64,000 bases of DNA from Kribbella pittospori (GCF_004331465.1 NZ_SJKB01000006.1:372001-436000); one strand, 5' to 3'; positions 15,336 to 24,538 are shown, counted from the first letter of the stretch. Notes: generated by a model from the sequence alone, not told the origin. A program made the numbers and translations.

Positions 15336-16415
15336 TTACCAGCCTGGCGACGCGGGCTCCGTCAACCAAGTCCTCAACCTTTGTTCACACAGCTCGATCT
15401 CGGCCTCGGGCACGAACTCGTCCTGCTTGTGCGCGTACAGCGGGTCGCCGGGCCCGTAGTTCACCGCCGGTACGCCGAGCAGCGTGAACCGGGCCACGTC
15501 GGTCCACCCGAACTTCGGCTTCGGCTCACCGCCGACCACCTGCAGGAACGCCGCCGCGGCCGGCCGCTCCAGCCCAGGCAGCCCGCCCGGCGCAGAGTCG
15601 GTGACTGCGAGCTCGAACCCGTCGAACACCTCCTGGAGGTGCGCCGACGCCTCGGCCTCCGACCGGCTCGGCGCGAACCGGTAGTTGATCTCCACCGTGC
15701 ACAGATCCGGTACGACGTTGCCCGCGACGCCACCGCGGATCGCGACCGCGTTCAGGCCCTCGCGGTACTCCAGGCCGTCGATCGGCACCCGCCGCGGCTC
15801 GTACGCCGCCAGCCGCGCGAGGATCCCGCCCGCGGCGTGGATCGCGTTCGTCCCCATCCAGGACCGGGCCGAGTGCGCCCGCTCGCCGCGGGTGGTGACC
15901 TCGATCCGCATCGTGCCCTGGCAGCCCGCCTCGACGACCGCGTTCGACGGCTCCATCACCACCGCGAACACGCCCTCGAGGAGCTCCGGGTTCGACCGGG
16001 TCAGCTTGAACAGGCCGTTCCGGTCGGCCTCGACCTCTTCACAGTCGTAGAAGACGTAGGTGACGTCGCGGTTCGGTTCGGCGAGCGTCGCGGCGAGCCG
16101 GAGCCCGACCGCGACTCCGCCCTTCATGTCGCAGGCGCCGAGCCCGTGGATCAGGCCGTCGGCGCGCCTGGCCGGGAGGTTGTCGTTCAGCGGCACGGTG
16201 TCGAGGTGCCCGGCGATGACGATCCGCTCGTCCCGGCCGAGATCGGTGCGCGCGACCACGGTGTTGCCGTGCCGGAACACCTTCAGATGGCCGTACGCCG
16301 ACAACGCCGCCTCGACCTCGTCCGCAAGCGCTTCCTCGGTCCCGCTGACCGACGAGATGTTGACCAGCGCCTCGGTCAGGTCCGGGCCGGGCATGGTCAG
16401 GTCGAGCTTGTTCAT
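15336..16415 (-). CDS. dapE: Succinyl-diaminopimelate desuccinylase
   Basis: Zinc M20 peptidase-family enzyme of 359 residues that removes succinate from N-succinyl-LL-diaminopimelate in lysine and peptidoglycan precursor synthesis. Seen: GHLDTVP (zinc His and the helper Asp), LGACDMKGGVAVGL (bridging Asp), YDCEEVE (catalytic Glu and zinc Glu), and a C-terminal YAHKQDEFVP with the last zinc His. The central dimerisation domain contains GERAHSARSWMGTNAIHA. The ATG at 16415 overlaps the stop of the VOC gene by one base. Its pathway partner dapD is at 34764, not linked. Confidence 0.93.
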   Translation of the reverse strand: MNKLDLTMPGPDLTEALVNISSVSGTEEALADEVEAALSAYGHLKVFRHGNTVVARTDLGRDERIVIAGHLDTVPLNDNLPARRADGLIHGLGACDMKGGVAVGLRLAATLAEPNRDVTYVFYDCEEVEADRNGLFKLTRSNPELLEGVFAVVMEPSNAVVEAGCQGTMRIEVTTRGERAHSARSWMGTNAIHAAGGILARLAAYEPRRVPIDGLEYREGLNAVAIRGGVAGNVVPDLCTVEINYRFAPSRSEAEASAHLQEVFDGFELAVTDSAPGGLPGLERPAAAAFLQVVGGEPKPKFGWTDVARFTLLGVPAVNYGPGDPLYAHKQDEFVPEAEIELCEQRLRTWLTEPASPGW

Positions 16416-17101
16416 CAAGCGTCCTCCGCCGGGGGTACGAACACGCAGAACTCGTTGCCCTCGGGGTCGGCGCAAACGTTCCAGCCGATCTCGCCGTCCC
16501 TGGGCCGCAGCAGTGTCGCACCCGCGTCGAGCACCGGCTGCAGCGCGGGCGCGGTGACGTCCCAGTGCACCCGGTTCTTCACCGTCTTCGGCTCCGGCAC
16601 CGGCACGAAGACCCAGTACGGGAACGGCAGACCCGGCACGTTCTCCAGCCAGTTGTACGGCGTACCCGGCCGACTGCCGAAGTCACCACCGACCACTCCA
16701 TGCCACCAGCGCGCCTGCGCCTCGGGCTCGGCTGCGTCGACGATGAGCTCCAGCACCTTGTACGCCGGGACGGTGGTGCGGACGAATCCGCAGAACTCGC
16801 CGCCCTCCGGGTCCTCCATCACGGTCCACATCTGCTCGTCACTGGCCGGCACCTGGATCGTCGCGCCCTGCCGCTCGAGGTCCGCGATCGCCCCGGCGGC
16901 GACGTCCAGGTGGACGCGCTGCTTCACCGTCCGCGGCTCGTCCACCTTGTTGATCCAGATGGTCTTCTCCGGTACGTCGCCGACCAGCACGTTCGGGTTG
17001 TCAGCCGGCGAGGTCAGCCCCAGGACGTTCCCCCAGAACGCCGTCATCGCGCTCGGACACGTCACGTCGATACACAGGTCCTTGAAACGTGCGACGGTCA
17101 T
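16415..17101 (-). CDS. VOC-family protein with two glyoxalase-like domains
   Basis: Protein of 228 residues made of two tandem vicinal-oxygen-chelate modules. The first runs to about residue 105 (FKDLCIDVTCPSAMTAFWGN to EDPEGGEFCGFV) and the second from about 113 (YKVLELIVDAAEPEAQARWW to ADPEGNEFCVFVP). Each ends in the DPEGxEFCxF strand typical of the Glyoxalase_6 type. Substrate unknown. Coupled to dapE by a one-base overlap and ten bases from the CGNR gene. Confidence 0.88.
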   Translation of the reverse strand: MTVARFKDLCIDVTCPSAMTAFWGNVLGLTSPADNPNVLVGDVPEKTIWINKVDEPRTVKQRVHLDVAAGAIADLERQGATIQVPASDEQMWTVMEDPEGGEFCGFVRTTVPAYKVLELIVDAAEPEAQARWWHGVVGGDFGSRPGTPYNWLENVPGLPFPYWVFVPVPEPKTVKNRVHWDVTAPALQPVLDAGATLLRPRDGEIGWNVCADPEGNEFCVFVPPAEDA

Positions 17102-17111
17102 AGCCCACAGG

Positions 17112-17702
17112 CTATCGGCCGTGCTGCCGACGGTAATGGCGGTTCACGCGCTCGCGATTCCCGCAGGCCGGGGAGCACCAGGTCTGGCGCGGATCGTCCT
17201 GGAGGAAGTACTTGACGCAGCGAGCAGCCGGGCAGGCGCGGAGCCGGTCGCGATCCGGACCGGCCAGGAAGTCGATCGCCGATCGGCCGATCGCGCCAAC
17301 CAGTAGCGCAGTCTCGTTGCCGGTGCGTCCGGACCAGCGTGCCGCCGGCGGGCCGTCGACAGGCCAGTCCAGGTGGGCGGTTCCGAGCCGGTCAGCGGCC
17401 CGATTCACCATCCGCAGCGCGGCCTCGGCGTCCATCAACCGATCCGAGTCGGCCTTGCTCGGCGGTTCCGGCGCCACAGCCCGGGCAAACAGCGCCCGCA
17501 CGGCACCCCGAATCCGCACGAGCTCCCCACGCAGCTCGCCCGGATCGGTGATCTCCAGGTGGCGGTCGAGGACGGTCGCGATCTGGTCGTGCTGCTGCTC
17601 GACCCAGGCGCCGGCGTCGGCGGGCGTCGCGAGAAGGTCGGCGACACCGCCGTTGCCGTCGTGCCGAATCGTCGCCGCGAGAGCGAAAGCCAGCGTGCTC
17701 AC
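17112..17702 (-). CDS. CGNR zinc-finger (ABATE-domain) regulator
   Basis: Protein of 196 residues. The N-terminal ABATE region (residues about 1-130, GAWVEQQHDQIATVLDRH, then ELVRIRGAVRALFARAV) is followed by a C-terminal treble-clef finger: LRACPAARCVKYFLQDD, then TWCSPACGNRERVNRHYRR, which contains the four Cys ligands and the CGNR motif. This class is thought to regulate stress-related genes and binds DNA through the finger. Its start at 17702 faces the PPOX gene at 17796 across a short divergent promoter region. Confidence 0.9.
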   Translation of the reverse strand: MSTLAFALAATIRHDGNGGVADLLATPADAGAWVEQQHDQIATVLDRHLEITDPGELRGELVRIRGAVRALFARAVAPEPPSKADSDRLMDAEAALRMVNRAADRLGTAHLDWPVDGPPAARWSGRTGNETALLVGAIGRSAIDFLAGPDRDRLRACPAARCVKYFLQDDPRQTWCSPACGNRERVNRHYRRQHGR

Positions 17703-17795
17703 GGTCGCAGTCTAATGGAATATCTGGTTGCTGCCATGTGAGTTGCTGCTCTAAGGTCACTAACGCGCCAGGCCGTACCTACCGTTAGGCACTCG

Positions 17796-18455
17796 ATGAC
17801 CGACCTCCGCACCAGATTGCGCGCAGTCCCGACGTTGACCGGTACTCCGCCGGCGTTCGATCCGGCTCGTACGCCGGACGCCCCGCATCCACTGTTCGTC
17901 GAATGGCTGCTGGGCGCCGTCGACCAGCAGATCCCGGAGCCGTGTGCCGCGACGCTGTCGACGGTGCGCGCCGACGGGCGGCCGAACGCGCGGGTCCTGA
18001 TCCTGAAGGACGTCACCGACGACGGGTGGCAGTTCGCCTCGTCCTCGAGCAGCCGGAAGGGCGAGGAGTTGGCCGGCTCCCCGTACGCCGCTCTGACGTT
18101 CTACTGGATCCCGCTCGGCCGACAGGTCCGCGTGCTGGGGACGGTCGAGGCCGCTGATCCGGAGGACTCGGCGCGGGACTTCCTGGCTCGTCCGATTCCT
18201 GCCCGGGCCGAGACGTTGGCTGGACGGCAGAGCGACGTACTGGATGATCCGGCGGACGTTGAGGCGGCAGTCGCGGAGCAAGCCGAGCGGTTGAACGCCG
18301 AGCCTGGTGTGGTCGCTCCGAACTGGACTCTCTACACGCTGCGGGCCGATGAGGTGGAGTTCTGGCAGGCGGATCCCGATCGCCGCCACCTTCGCCTTCG
18401 CTATCGGCTCGACGACCCGACTCTTCCCTGGACCAAGGAGCGCTTGTGGCCCTGA
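17796..18455 (+). CDS. Pyridoxine/pyridoxamine 5'-phosphate oxidase family protein (PdxH-like)
   Basis: FMN split-barrel enzyme of 219 residues. Seen: AATLSTVRADGRPNARVLIL with the FMN phosphate-binding Arg, FASSSSSRKGEELAGSPYAA, FYWIPLGRQVRVLGTVE, and a C-terminal region WTLYTLRADEVEFWQADPDR in the position of the PdxH dimerisation domain (PNP oxidase C-terminal). This order matches PdxH, which oxidises pyridoxamine or pyridoxine phosphate to PLP, although divergent actinobacterial homologues may use other substrates. ATG at 17796. The next gene begins inside its last ten bases. Confidence 0.82.
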   Translation: MTDLRTRLRAVPTLTGTPPAFDPARTPDAPHPLFVEWLLGAVDQQIPEPCAATLSTVRADGRPNARVLILKDVTDDGWQFASSSSSRKGEELAGSPYAALTFYWIPLGRQVRVLGTVEAADPEDSARDFLARPIPARAETLAGRQSDVLDDPADVEAAVAEQAERLNAEPGVVAPNWTLYTLRADEVEFWQADPDRRHLRLRYRLDDPTLPWTKERLWP

Positions 18456-19114
18456 ACGACGTCAAGACAGCAGCCGCCGCGCTCACCGCGTTGGTGGCGG
18501 ACCTGGACGAGGAAACCGCCCGCGGTGCGTCGGTCCTGCCCGGGTGGTCCCGCGGTCACGTCATTACCCACATCGCGAACTTCTCCGAGGCGATGACGCG
18601 GCAGGTGGACGAAGCCCTCCTGGGCCGTCTCGTCGAGTTCTACGACGGCGGCCGCCCGGCCCGGGACGCCGCCATCGAGGCCGGCGCTCACCGCCCCGCC
18701 GCCGAACTCAAGTCGCACCTCGCTGCCGCAACAACCGCCCTACTCGCCACCTGGGACAAAGTCGGCCCGGACGACTGGCAACGCCCCATCACCCACCGCG
18801 AGAGCAACATCGCCGCCGCCGTCAACACCACCTGGCGCGAACTGACCATCCACACCACCGACCTCAACCTGGGCCCCACCCCCGCCACCTGGCCGCCCGC
18901 CTTCTGCCTCCACCTCCTGAACTTCCTCCGCCCTCGCACCCCCGAAGGCATCCACCTAACCCTCCAACCCACCGACGCCCCCACCTGGGAGAACGGCACC
19001 GGCACCCCCATCACCCTCACCGGCACCCTCCCCGCCCTAACAGCCTGGTACGCCGGCCGCACTCCGCCCACCCCGATCCACGGCACACTCCCCGACCTCC
19101 TCCCGTGGCCCTGA
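18446..19114 (+). CDS. Maleylpyruvate isomerase-family mycothiol-dependent enzyme
   Basis: DinB-fold enzyme of 222 residues using mycothiol. The N-terminal metal and thiol-binding region is clear (LVADLDEETARGASVLPGW, then SRGHVITHIANFSEAM with a metal His), and a second His-containing segment is WRELTIHTTDLNLG. The C-terminal domain is the usual partner domain (LTGTLPALTAWYAGRTP). The GTG at 18446 overlaps the end of the PPOX gene by 10 bp, so the two are coupled. From about 18840 codons become strongly C-ended and the coding strand nearly G-free, a change that continues to the stop. Confidence 0.88.
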   Translation: MALNDVKTAAAALTALVADLDEETARGASVLPGWSRGHVITHIANFSEAMTRQVDEALLGRLVEFYDGGRPARDAAIEAGAHRPAAELKSHLAAATTALLATWDKVGPDDWQRPITHRESNIAAAVNTTWRELTIHTTDLNLGPTPATWPPAFCLHLLNFLRPRTPEGIHLTLQPTDAPTWENGTGTPITLTGTLPALTAWYAGRTPPTPIHGTLPDLLPWP

Positions 19115-19129
19115 CGTGACCCGGACCTG

Positions 19130-19214
19130 CAGCACTCATCAACTGCCGGGCCGTCGGCACGGCACGCGGGAAATGAGCGTGCCGACGGCGACATTCGGCA
19201 ATTGATGAGTGCTG
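19130..19214. repeat. 85-nt compound palindrome P1 between convergent genes
   Basis: CAGCACTCATCAA (19130-19142) pairs with TTGATGAGTGCTG (19202-19214); the inner CCGTCGGCACG pairs with CGTGCCGACGG. The whole forms a long near-perfect hairpin between the convergent stops at 19114 and 19224 and may act as a bidirectional terminator. It shares end sequence GCACTCAYCAA, the GCCGTCGGC block and TGAGCGTG with the palindrome at 27897-27984. Confidence 0.85.
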
Positions 19215-19223
19215 GGCGTCCGC

Positions 19224-21260
19224 CTACCCCACCGTGAAGTCGTCTACCTGGATGAAGGTGTCTACTCCAGGCGCGTTGAAGCCCGCGTAGACGGTTAGTT
19301 CGTGGACTCCTTCGGGGACCTTCACCGTGACCTCGTGGTGTACGTAGCCGGTGGAGGCTCCGAAAGTGGTGGAGGCCAGGTCTGTGGTGCCGTTGCGGAC
19401 GCCGAAGCGGCCCTGGTCAGCGGGCAGATTGGCTGAGGCGTTGATCCACGAGCCGAAGGTGTAGGTGACTCCTGGGGTGACGGGGATGGTTTGGTAGAGA
19501 GCGCTCCAACCGGTGCAGGTGCAGCGGATCCAGCCGTTGTTGGCGCCGGAGTGGGCGAAGCCGAGTCCCCGGTCGACACCGTTGGCCGCCGTACCCTCGA
19601 ACAACCACGCCGGCTTCCCACCACCAGTGCCTTCAAAGCCACCATCGGCGAGTTGAGCGACGTATCTGACTGCCAACTCCGACACGGACGTGAAGCTCCG
19701 CGTCCCGCCCGGCAGGCCGATCACCCGCACACCATCCGTCTCCTGCGCAGGGAACGTGATCGTGTACGTCGTGTTGGCGCCGGCCGAGACATCACCCGGG
19801 TACGCCGGCGACACGGTCTGCGCGCCAACCTCGACCCATGCACCGTCCCGACGAACCTGCACCCGCGGCCGACCCGTGAAGAACCCACCCTGCGCCGACA
19901 CCGCGCCCGAAGTGAACGACACGTTGTTGACCTTGTGGCGAGACGGCCACTGATAACCCCACCACGACGCACCCTTCACCTCGTCGTCGAAGTCGGACTC
20001 GCTCCCGGTCGTCGCACCGTCGTTCATCAGCGCCAAACTGCCCGACTGCGTCGACTTGGAGATCGCGACAGCACCGGATGACGGCGCCGCGAGGTTCTCA
20101 GGCCCGGGCAGATTGTCAGCCGGCGCATCAGACGAAGGCGTCAGCACCAGCTTGCGCAGGTTGAAGTTGTAGACCGACGTCCCGATCCCGCCACCACCGC
20201 ACGGGCAGACGTTCGCCTGGATGTACATCGTCTTGCCGTCCGGCTGCACGAACTTCGACGGGATCGTCACGCCGTACCCGCCGTACTTCGAGGTCGACCA
20301 CGGATACCCGCCGAAGTCCTTGCTCATGAAGTGCTTCCACGGACCCCACGGCGTCGGCGACTCGTAGAACTCGAAGGTGTACTCCGTCCAGGACGTGTAC
20401 ACGTACCGCTTCTGCTGAGCCAGGTACGTGACCCCGCCCTGACTGATCACACTCAGGTTCGACGCGTTCGTCCCGTACGTCTGCGCGTACAGCCGCCGCT
20501 GATCCGTCAGCACCGGCTTGCGATCCGCGATCTTCGCCGACCATCCGGACCCGGTGTAGAACTTCCACGCCCCGCGATCCTGGACCTTCCCGCGCGGAAC
20601 CCGCGCCAGGAACACACTCTGCGGATCCGCAACCGTGTCGTCGAACGAGTCCCGCCAGTTCCCGTCCAGCCCATAGGCGTAGACGTACCCGTCCGGCGCG
20701 AGCGCACCGCCCTTGCCGAAGTCCGCGAACCAGATCGTCGTGAACACATGGTCGTCGAACATCGGCTTGCTCTTGTCCCACGTCCACGTCCGCCCATGGT
20801 CGGTGGACTTCAGGATCGTCGCGGCCGGTACGTCGTTGAAGTCCAGCGCGAGGTCCTGGACAGCCAGGTACATCGTGTCCCCGACGCACACCATCCCGGT
20901 GGGCTTGCGGTTGTACCCGGCCCCGCTCCAGATCGATCCGACCTGGTCGCCCTTCGAGATCGTTGCCCCGGACAAGTTCCCCGGCGTCCCGCTGGTCTCG
21001 CTGACCGCGATGTCGGCGAAGTCCTGGTCCAGGCTGAAGCCCTTGCCGTCGCCGTTGGCGGCGTACAGCTTGTCGTTGCCGGCCCAGCAGGACGGCCACA
21101 GGTCGCCGTCGCTCGCGCTGGGTGTCCCCTTCGACTCCACCTGTGCCGTGCCGATGGCGGTCGACGTGGCGGTGGCCGGCGGGGAGTCGGAGGATTGGGT
21201 GAGCAGTGTCGCCGTTCCGAAGACCAGCGGCAGGACAGCAAGCAGAGCCCCACGCTTCAT
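19224..21260 (-). CDS. Secreted DUF4185-like beta-propeller protein with carbohydrate-binding C-terminus (candidate GH183 endo-D-arabinanase)
   Basis: Extracellular protein of 678 residues. Sec signal peptide MKRGALLAVLPLVFGTATLL. Residues about 50-390 look like a DUF4185-type propeller: repeated short strands with DLWPSCWAGNDKLYAANGD, STDHGRTWTWD, DGYVYAYGLDGN and SPTPWGPWKHF. A central discoidin-like module follows (about 400-530, DGVRVIGLPGGTRSFTSVSE), then a C-terminal jelly-roll (about 540-678, WLFEGTAANGVDRGLGFAHS to FIQVDDFTVG). Family knowledge: some DUF4185 proteins are endo-D-arabinanases (GH183). The family call is from memory of motif style and is moderately certain. It is the last gene of the ABC importer operon, 10 bp after the MalG-type permease, so it probably releases the sugar that importer takes up. 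Confidence 0.6.
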   Translation of the reverse strand: MKRGALLAVLPLVFGTATLLTQSSDSPPATATSTAIGTAQVESKGTPSASDGDLWPSCWAGNDKLYAANGDGKGFSLDQDFADIAVSETSGTPGNLSGATISKGDQVGSIWSGAGYNRKPTGMVCVGDTMYLAVQDLALDFNDVPAATILKSTDHGRTWTWDKSKPMFDDHVFTTIWFADFGKGGALAPDGYVYAYGLDGNWRDSFDDTVADPQSVFLARVPRGKVQDRGAWKFYTGSGWSAKIADRKPVLTDQRRLYAQTYGTNASNLSVISQGGVTYLAQQKRYVYTSWTEYTFEFYESPTPWGPWKHFMSKDFGGYPWSTSKYGGYGVTIPSKFVQPDGKTMYIQANVCPCGGGGIGTSVYNFNLRKLVLTPSSDAPADNLPGPENLAAPSSGAVAISKSTQSGSLALMNDGATTGSESDFDDEVKGASWWGYQWPSRHKVNNVSFTSGAVSAQGGFFTGRPRVQVRRDGAWVEVGAQTVSPAYPGDVSAGANTTYTITFPAQETDGVRVIGLPGGTRSFTSVSELAVRYVAQLADGGFEGTGGGKPAWLFEGTAANGVDRGLGFAHSGANNGWIRCTCTGWSALYQTIPVTPGVTYTFGSWINASANLPADQGRFGVRNGTTDLASTTFGASTGYVHHEVTVKVPEGVHELTVYAGFNAPGVDTFIQVDDFTVG

Positions 21261-21270
21261 GAGCGTTCCT

Positions 21271-22068
21271 TTACTTGAGGCCGGTCGTCTTCATCGCGTC
21301 GACCAGACGTTTCTGGCCCGCCACGAACACCACGACCGTCGGGATGGCCGCGATCACCGCGGCCGCGAGAATGAGGTTCCAGGCCGAGGCGTACTGCCCC
21401 TGCATCCCGGACACACCGAGCTGGATCACCCGCAGGTCCGGGTTCCTGGTGATGGTCAGCGGCCACAGGAACGCGTTCCAGTTGGCCAGGAAGAACAGCA
21501 CCGACAGCGACGCGAGCACGGGCCGGCTGAGCGGCAGGATGACGCTCCAGTACCGCCGCCAGTAGCCGCAGCCGTCCAGGTCGGCCGCCTCCTCCAGCTC
21601 CCGCGGGATGTTCAGGTAGTACTGCCGGAGCAGGAAGATGCCGAAGGCATGGAAGATGCTGGGCACGATCAGGCCGGCGTAGCTGTCCAGCAGGCCGAGT
21701 TGCTTGGCCACCAGGAACAGCGGCACCAGGATCACCGGCAGCGACACCAGCAGCGTCGACATGATGCCGGAGAAGATGATCCCGCGCCCCGGGAACCGCA
21801 GCCGGGCCAACGCGTACGCCGCCATCGAGTGGAAGAACAACGCGACCACTGTGACGACCACCGACACGATCGCACTGTTCAGCATGAACCGCGGCATCGG
21901 GATCTTCAGCAGCACGTACTGGAGGTTGTCCAGCGTCCAGGTGGTCGGCCAGCCGAAGTTGAAGACGTCCTCGGCCGGCTTCAGCGCGCTGATCGCGATC
22001 CACAGCAGCGGCAGTACGGCGATGATCGCCAGTACGTGCGCCAGGATCGGCAGGAATCTAATCCTCAT
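21271..22068 (-). CDS. Carbohydrate ABC transporter permease, MalG type
   Basis: Inner-membrane permease of 265 residues with six predicted helices (first FLPILAHVLAIIAVLPLLWI). The EAA loop that docks the ATPase is ELEEAADLDGCGYWRRYWSV followed by ILPLSRPVLA, in the usual place about 95 residues from the C-terminus. It overlaps the upstream permease by 11 bp. No ATP-binding subunit is encoded in the locus; actinobacterial sugar importers often share one MsiK-type ATPase encoded elsewhere. Confidence 0.95.
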   Translation of the reverse strand: MRIRFLPILAHVLAIIAVLPLLWIAISALKPAEDVFNFGWPTTWTLDNLQYVLLKIPMPRFMLNSAIVSVVVTVVALFFHSMAAYALARLRFPGRGIIFSGIMSTLLVSLPVILVPLFLVAKQLGLLDSYAGLIVPSIFHAFGIFLLRQYYLNIPRELEEAADLDGCGYWRRYWSVILPLSRPVLASLSVLFFLANWNAFLWPLTITRNPDLRVIQLGVSGMQGQYASAWNLILAAAVIAAIPTVVVFVAGQKRLVDAMKTTGLK

Positions 22069-23014
22069 CGAAGCGGCCTCCTCGGGTGAAGGCGAACATC
22101 AGGCCGGTGCAGATCACCAGGATCGCGACGACCACGGTGGTCAGCGCGGCGGCGTACCCCATGTTGTTGAAGGTGAACGCCTGCTCGTAGATGTAGAGCA
22201 CGACCGTGCTGGTGGCGCGAGCCGGTCCGCCCTTGGTGAGCACGAAGACCAGGTCGAACGCCTGTAGACCGGTCACCGCGCCGATCGTCGAGTTGACCAC
22301 GACGAAGAAACTGGTCGGGCGGAGCAGCGGCCAGATCACGTAGCGGAATCGTTGCCACGAGCTCGCACCGTCGATCTCCGCGGCGTCCTCGAGCTCTTTC
22401 GGTACGTCTTTCAACCCGGCCAGGAAGACCAGCATCTGATACCCCATCAGGAACCAGACACTGATCACCACATAGGTGCCGAGCGCAAGGGACGGCGTAC
22501 CGAGGAACGACACGTCGCCGAGACCGAACGGCGCGAGGAGCTTGGACAGCGCGCCGCGCTTGTCGACCAGCAGGAACTGCCAGATCAGGCCGACCACGAC
22601 CAGGCTGACCACGTTCGGCAGGAAGAACGCCGAGCGGACCCAGCCGATGCCCTTGAAGTGGTTGCGCACCAGCATGGCCAGCGCGAAGCTCACCACGAAC
22701 GCGATCGGTACGAACGTGACGACGTAGATCGCGGTGACCTTCAACGACGCCCAGAGCTGGTCGTCGCCGGCCATCAGCTTGTAGTTGGCCAGACCGACGT
22801 ACTGGTAGTTGCCGAAGCCGTCGACCTTGAAGAACGCGACGCCGAAGGCGAGCACCATCGGCAGTGCGACGAAGATCAGCAGACCGATGGTGTCCGGCGC
22901 GAGGAAGGCGTACGCCGCCAGTGCCTCGCGCCGTTTCCGCGTCATCCCGGCTTTGGCTCTGGGAGCCTGGGCCTTCTTCCGTGCGGCGGTGGGAGGGGCT
23001 GTCGTGGTCACCAT
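22058..23014 (-). CDS. Carbohydrate ABC transporter permease, MalF type
   Basis: Inner-membrane permease of 318 residues. A basic Ala/Lys-rich N-terminus precedes six helices (first LAPDTIGLLIFVALPMVLAF). The EAA loop is ELEDAAEIDGASSWQRFRYV followed by IWPLLRPTS. It starts one base into the end of the binding-protein gene (overlap at 23014) and partners the MalG-type permease downstream. Confidence 0.95.
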   Translation of the reverse strand: MVTTTAPPTAARKKAQAPRAKAGMTRKRREALAAYAFLAPDTIGLLIFVALPMVLAFGVAFFKVDGFGNYQYVGLANYKLMAGDDQLWASLKVTAIYVVTFVPIAFVVSFALAMLVRNHFKGIGWVRSAFFLPNVVSLVVVGLIWQFLLVDKRGALSKLLAPFGLGDVSFLGTPSLALGTYVVISVWFLMGYQMLVFLAGLKDVPKELEDAAEIDGASSWQRFRYVIWPLLRPTSFFVVVNSTIGAVTGLQAFDLVFVLTKGGPARATSTVVLYIYEQAFTFNNMGYAAALTTVVVAILVICTGLMFAFTRGGRFDED

Positions 23015-24375
23015 CAGCTGATCGGCGCGCCCTGGTAGGTCTTCAGGAACGTGTCGATCTTGGCCGCAGCGTCAGCCGCCGCCTTGGCCGGGTCGGACGC
23101 GTTCAGCTGGCAGGCCTGGATCGCGTCCGCGATCGGCTGGTACACCTCCGGTGGGAACCGCGGCTCCGGCTTGCCGGTCGGCGCGATCTCACTGACGAAC
23201 TTCTTCAGCGCGCCATCGGCGAAGGCACCCTTGGCGTCCGCCGCCTGCTGCACCGACTTGCGCGGCGGCAGGTTGGTCTTCACCACGGTGTTCCACTGCC
23301 GCTGCCGTTCGATGCCGGCGGCATCGGTCGAGCCGAGCGCCCAGGCGATGAACTTCGCCGCGGCCTCCGGGTTCGCGCCCTTGGAGTTGGCCACGAACGC
23401 CCAGCCGCCGAGGTCGGTGGCCGGCTTGCCGCCGTCCGGGGTCGGGTGCGGGATGATGCCGTACTTGAAGGTCTTGGCCTTCGCGCGCATGTCCGCGACC
23501 GCCCAGATGCCGCTCTGCTGCATCGCGGCCGCGCCGGAACCGAGGTTCGACACGACGTCGCCGCCGCCGTCCCCGAGCGCCTTGCGCGGAGCGACCTTGT
23601 GCTGGATGGTGTCCTGCCAGAACTTCAGTGCCTGGACGGCAGCCGGCGAGTCGAACGCGGCCTTGCCGTCCTTGATCGGCGTACCGTCGCCCTGCCACAG
23701 GAACGGGTACCAGGTGAAGTTCTGGTAGTAGCCGGGCAGCGTCTCGAACATCACGCCGTACCGGTCCTTGCCGGTCAGCTTCTCCGCGACCGCGATGGTC
23801 TGGTCCCAGGTCTTCGGCAGGTCCGCCTCGGACAGGCCCGCCTTCTCGAACGCGGTCTCGCTGTAGTACATCGCCAGCGGCTCGATCTCCATTGGCAGGC
23901 CGTAGACCTTGCCGTCGACGCTGCGCGCCTCGAGCAGGCCGGGCAGGTAGTCGGCCTTGGAGTCGTCGGACAGCGCCGAGCCGAGGTCCTGCAGTACGCC
24001 GCCGTTGTAGTACCGGAGGAAGTCGCCGGGGCTGATCAGGAAGATGTCCGGGCCCTGCCCCGACTGGAACGCGGTCTGCAGGGTGGTCCCGTTCAGGTAG
24101 TCCTTGCCGGGGATGTAGCGCAGCTTGACCTTGACGTCGTTGTTCTTGTTCCACTCCGCGACGGTGTCGACGAACCACTTGCTCTGTGGGCCTTGGTCGT
24201 CGGACGGGCCGTAGAAGTTCCAGAACGACATCTCCTTGGCGTTGCCGCCGGAGTCGTCGCCACCACAGGCGGACAGCAGCGGTACGCCGGCCGCCGACGC
24301 GGCGACGGCGCCGAGTCCGCCGCGCAGGATCGAACGGCGGCTGATCGGCCTTGCAGGGAAGGGTGTTGCGGCCAT
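23014..24375 (-). CDS. Extracellular sugar-binding lipoprotein of the ABC importer (Tat-type)
   Basis: Solute-binding protein of 453 residues. The N-terminus combines a twin-arginine motif (SRRSILRGG, Arg13-Arg14) with a lipobox (LLSAC, Cys37), so it is probably exported folded by Tat and lipid-anchored. The mature part matches cluster 1 sugar-binding proteins (KEMSFWNFYGPSDDQGPQSK, then FQSGQGPDIFLISPGD, MEIEPLAMYYSETAFEKAG). The ATG at 24375 is preferred; the frame remains open to 24489 but that would precede the signal peptide with 38 residues and overlap the promoter. First gene of the importer operon. Confidence 0.93.
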   Translation of the reverse strand: MAATPFPARPISRRSILRGGLGAVAASAAGVPLLSACGGDDSGGNAKEMSFWNFYGPSDDQGPQSKWFVDTVAEWNKNNDVKVKLRYIPGKDYLNGTTLQTAFQSGQGPDIFLISPGDFLRYYNGGVLQDLGSALSDDSKADYLPGLLEARSVDGKVYGLPMEIEPLAMYYSETAFEKAGLSEADLPKTWDQTIAVAEKLTGKDRYGVMFETLPGYYQNFTWYPFLWQGDGTPIKDGKAAFDSPAAVQALKFWQDTIQHKVAPRKALGDGGGDVVSNLGSGAAAMQQSGIWAVADMRAKAKTFKYGIIPHPTPDGGKPATDLGGWAFVANSKGANPEAAAKFIAWALGSTDAAGIERQRQWNTVVKTNLPPRKSVQQAADAKGAFADGALKKFVSEIAPTGKPEPRFPPEVYQPIADAIQACQLNASDPAKAAADAAAKIDTFLKTYQGAPIS

Positions 24376-24417
24376 CACGTGCTCCAGGGGGGTGTGTCTT
24401 ACGAACGACCGAGGTTG

Positions 24418-24462
24418 GCAATCGATTTCTCGCAATCTACGAGTGACGCCCTGACGGGTCAA
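24418..24462 (-). promoter_or_regulatory. Promoter and LacI-type operator of the ABC/DUF4185 operon
   Basis: On the minus strand TTGACC (24462-24457), a 17-bp spacer and TAGATT (24439-24434) make a good sigma-70-type promoter. The operator 12-mer GCAATCGATTTC (24418-24429 on the plus strand) contains the palindrome AATCGATT with central CG, the LacI-family hallmark, and covers the expected transcription start. It differs at one position from the operator at 24572. Confidence 0.7.
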
Positions 24463-24538
24463 GGCCCGAGCGGGTGACGATGTGATCAACTCGGTCGATT
24501 TCCTCGTGGGGGTGAGGGTTTCGACCTGGATGCAGACG

